From: Solirubrobacter taibaiensis
Lineage (GTDB): Bacteria > Actinomycetota > Thermoleophilia > Solirubrobacterales > Solirubrobacteraceae
Assembly (NCBI GenBank): GCA_027587225.1
Contig: JAPDDQ010000055.1
Coordinates: 1 to 42,032 of the forward strand
Direction: 5' to 3'
DNA: 42,032 nucleotides
The notes under the pieces: model-generated
Told to the model about the DNA's origin: nothing
Databases searched by the model: none
Seen by the model: the letters and a program-made list of their open reading frames with translations, nothing else
Shown here: piece by piece, positions 40,916 to 42,032 of the stretch
Layout of the letters: every line of letters starts with the position of its first letter
Numbering within the stretch: the first letter of the stretch is position 1
Translations under genes and position numbers: made by a program

Positions 40916-41881
40916 ATGACGCCCTCGGACAGCGCTGCCCGTCGCGTACGAGCGATCGAACGCCTCCACGCCCTTGATCGCGCCGGCGACCCGGCGCTCA
41001 CCGCCTTGACGCGGGTCGCGAGCTTCGTCGTCGGCGGCGGCGCCGCGGCCGTCCACCTGATCGATGACCAGGCACAGCACCGCGTGGCCGCGACCGCCGC
41101 GCCGCTGGGCGAGCATCCCCGCGAGGACGCGATGTGCAAGCTCGTGGTCGACGGCGAGCAGCGGATCGTGTGCGAGGACGCCACCCAGGACTCGCGCTTC
41201 GCGTACTCCTCGTTCGTGCACGGCGACGCGCCCGTGCGCTTCTACGCCTCCACCCCGGTTCGCGCCACGGACGGCACCGTCGTCGGGTCGCTGTGCACGT
41301 GGGACACCGAGCCGCGCGAGCTTCCCGCCGAGCGCGAGGCCCGCCTCGAGGACCTGGCCGAGCAGGTCGCGACACTGCTCGAGCTGCGCCAGGTCGCTTC
41401 CGAGCTCGGCCACGCCGCCGCGCACGACCCGCTCACCGGGTGCCTGAACCGCACGATGCTCGACGACCGGCTGGCCCACGCCTTCGCGCGCCGGATGCGC
41501 CGCGGCTGCGACGTCCTCGTCGTGATGATCGACCTCGACGGCTTCAAGACCATCAACGACACGCTCGGCCACGACGCCGGCGACGAGGTCCTCCGGGTCG
41601 TGGCCCAGCGCCTGCAGAGCGCGATGCGCGCCGAGGACACCGTCGCCCGCCTCGGCGGCGACGAGTTCGCGGTCGTCGCCGAGCTACAGCCGGGCGGCGA
41701 GGCCCGCGAGCTGATCGTCGCGCGCATCGAGGCCGCCCTCACCGAACCCGCCGAGTACGCCGGGGCGCTGCGCCCGCTCGCGGCGAGCATCGGCGCGGCC
41801 CTGGCCGAGCCCGGCGATGACGTCCGCGCCGCGCTCGACCGCGCCGATCAGGCGATGTACGCCCGCAAGCGCCGCCGCTAG
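40916..41881 (+). CDS. GAF-GGDEF diguanylate cyclase
   Basis: This 321-residue cytoplasmic protein has a GAF domain at about 15-145 (LTRVASFVVGGGAAAVHLID, then EDATQDSRFAYSSFV and ASTPVRATDGTVVGSLC). A GGDEF domain follows with DPLTGCLNRTMLDDRL, DLDGFKTINDTLGHD, active-site GGDEF at 247-251 and I-site RAED at 238-241. It should make cyclic di-GMP in response to a small ligand or redox cue and be product-inhibited. ATG 40916 begins at the natural N-terminus. It ends in a CTAG overlap with the partial gene at the right edge. Confidence 0.93.
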   Translation: MTPSDSAARRVRAIERLHALDRAGDPALTALTRVASFVVGGGAAAVHLIDDQAQHRVAATAAPLGEHPREDAMCKLVVDGEQRIVCEDATQDSRFAYSSFVHGDAPVRFYASTPVRATDGTVVGSLCTWDTEPRELPAEREARLEDLAEQVATLLELRQVASELGHAAAHDPLTGCLNRTMLDDRLAHAFARRMRRGCDVLVVMIDLDGFKTINDTLGHDAGDEVLRVVAQRLQSAMRAEDTVARLGGDEFAVVAELQPGGEARELIVARIEAALTEPAEYAGALRPLAASIGAALAEPGDDVRAALDRADQAMYARKRRR

Positions 41882-42032
41882 CGATCCTCGCGCCGGGCCC
41901 AGAGCCCGCCGGGCGCTGCCGGCTCGCCGGGCCCGTCGAACAGGTGCGCCGCGGCCGGTTGCACCGGCGCGGCGTCGCCGCGCGTGCCCTCACGGCCCGC
42001 CGTCACGGCCTCGCGCCGCGCCGCCGAGGCCT
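41878..42032 (-). CDS. C-terminal part of an unidentified gene (partial)
   Basis: On the minus strand an open frame enters from the right edge and ends at TAG 41878-41880. It gives about 50 residues rich in Ala, Arg, Gly and Pro, including APVQPAAAHLF, GPGEPAAPGGLW and a final ARREDR. Support comes from its continuous frame and its 4-bp CTAG stop overlap with the GGDEF gene, the same arrangement as six other convergent pairs here. No family can be named from this tail. Confidence 0.5.
   Translation of the reverse strand, partial: ASAARREAVTAGREGTRGDAAPVQPAAAHLFDGPGEPAAPGGLWARREDR

Noticed and set aside
1..42032. tRNA, rRNA, insertion sequences, integrases or attachment sites
   Set aside because: None were seen on either strand by reading; no transposase-like protein and no terminal inverted repeats with target duplications were found.

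Overview
The window is very GC-rich DNA with GTG and TTG starts, stop-start overlaps of the ATGA/GTGA type and almost no intergenic space. Protein families and codon use suggest a soil actinobacterium, most likely of the Solirubrobacterales (Thermoleophilia) type. This placement is an inference from gene content; no rRNA or tRNA gene is visible.

Layout. 1-2.8 kb: the N-terminal part of a membrane protein whose tail is an in-frame 30-bp tandem repeat, a baeRF-like protein and an AbiEi/DUF559 protein. 2.7-7.3 kb: a minus-strand operon of M20 peptidase, AbgT transporter and SLC13-type transporter. 7.3-12 kb: a phosphodiester glycosidase, a divergent XRE-cupin regulator and epoxide hydrolase, then exonuclease III, a Bcr/CflA-type exporter and a cytidylate-kinase-like protein in one operon. 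12-21.7 kb: an island of exported enzymes (M36 metalloprotease, S37 peptidase, GH78 alpha-L-rhamnosidase, exported sugar isomerase-like protein). The M36 and GH78 enzymes end in the same 115-residue module. 21.8-29.9 kb: an exporter, DUF3224, cytochrome P450, MpaB-type oxygenase, an internally duplicated ABM-like protein, a scar where two divergent genes lost their 5' ends, a TRIC channel and a diguanylate cyclase. 29.9-36.4 kb: a TetR-controlled divergon. One arm holds TetR, a 33-residue membrane peptide, an HSL-type hydrolase and a bicupin. The other holds shikimate/quinate dehydrogenase, 3-dehydroshikimate dehydratase and an Nramp-related permease without the usual metal motifs. 36.4-42 kb: AIM24 and an exporter opposite a second TetR, a small unknown protein, Lrp opposite AzlCD, a GAF-GGDEF protein, and the C-terminus of a gene running off the right edge.

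How they work together. The secreted proteases and rhamnosidase fit a saprophyte digesting plant or microbial matter. The dehydrogenase and dehydratase convert quinate or shikimate to protocatechuate, and the co-transcribed permease is a candidate uptake system for that substrate. The rhamnosidase, bicupin, hydrolase and P450 could also act on plant phenolics, but this is inference.

Two whole-window patterns stand out. All eleven convergent gene pairs overlap at their stops, seven of them by exactly four bases (YTAR). The 115-residue C-terminal module, about 77% identical between two unrelated secreted enzymes, is the best candidate for an undescribed surface-targeting or anchoring element.
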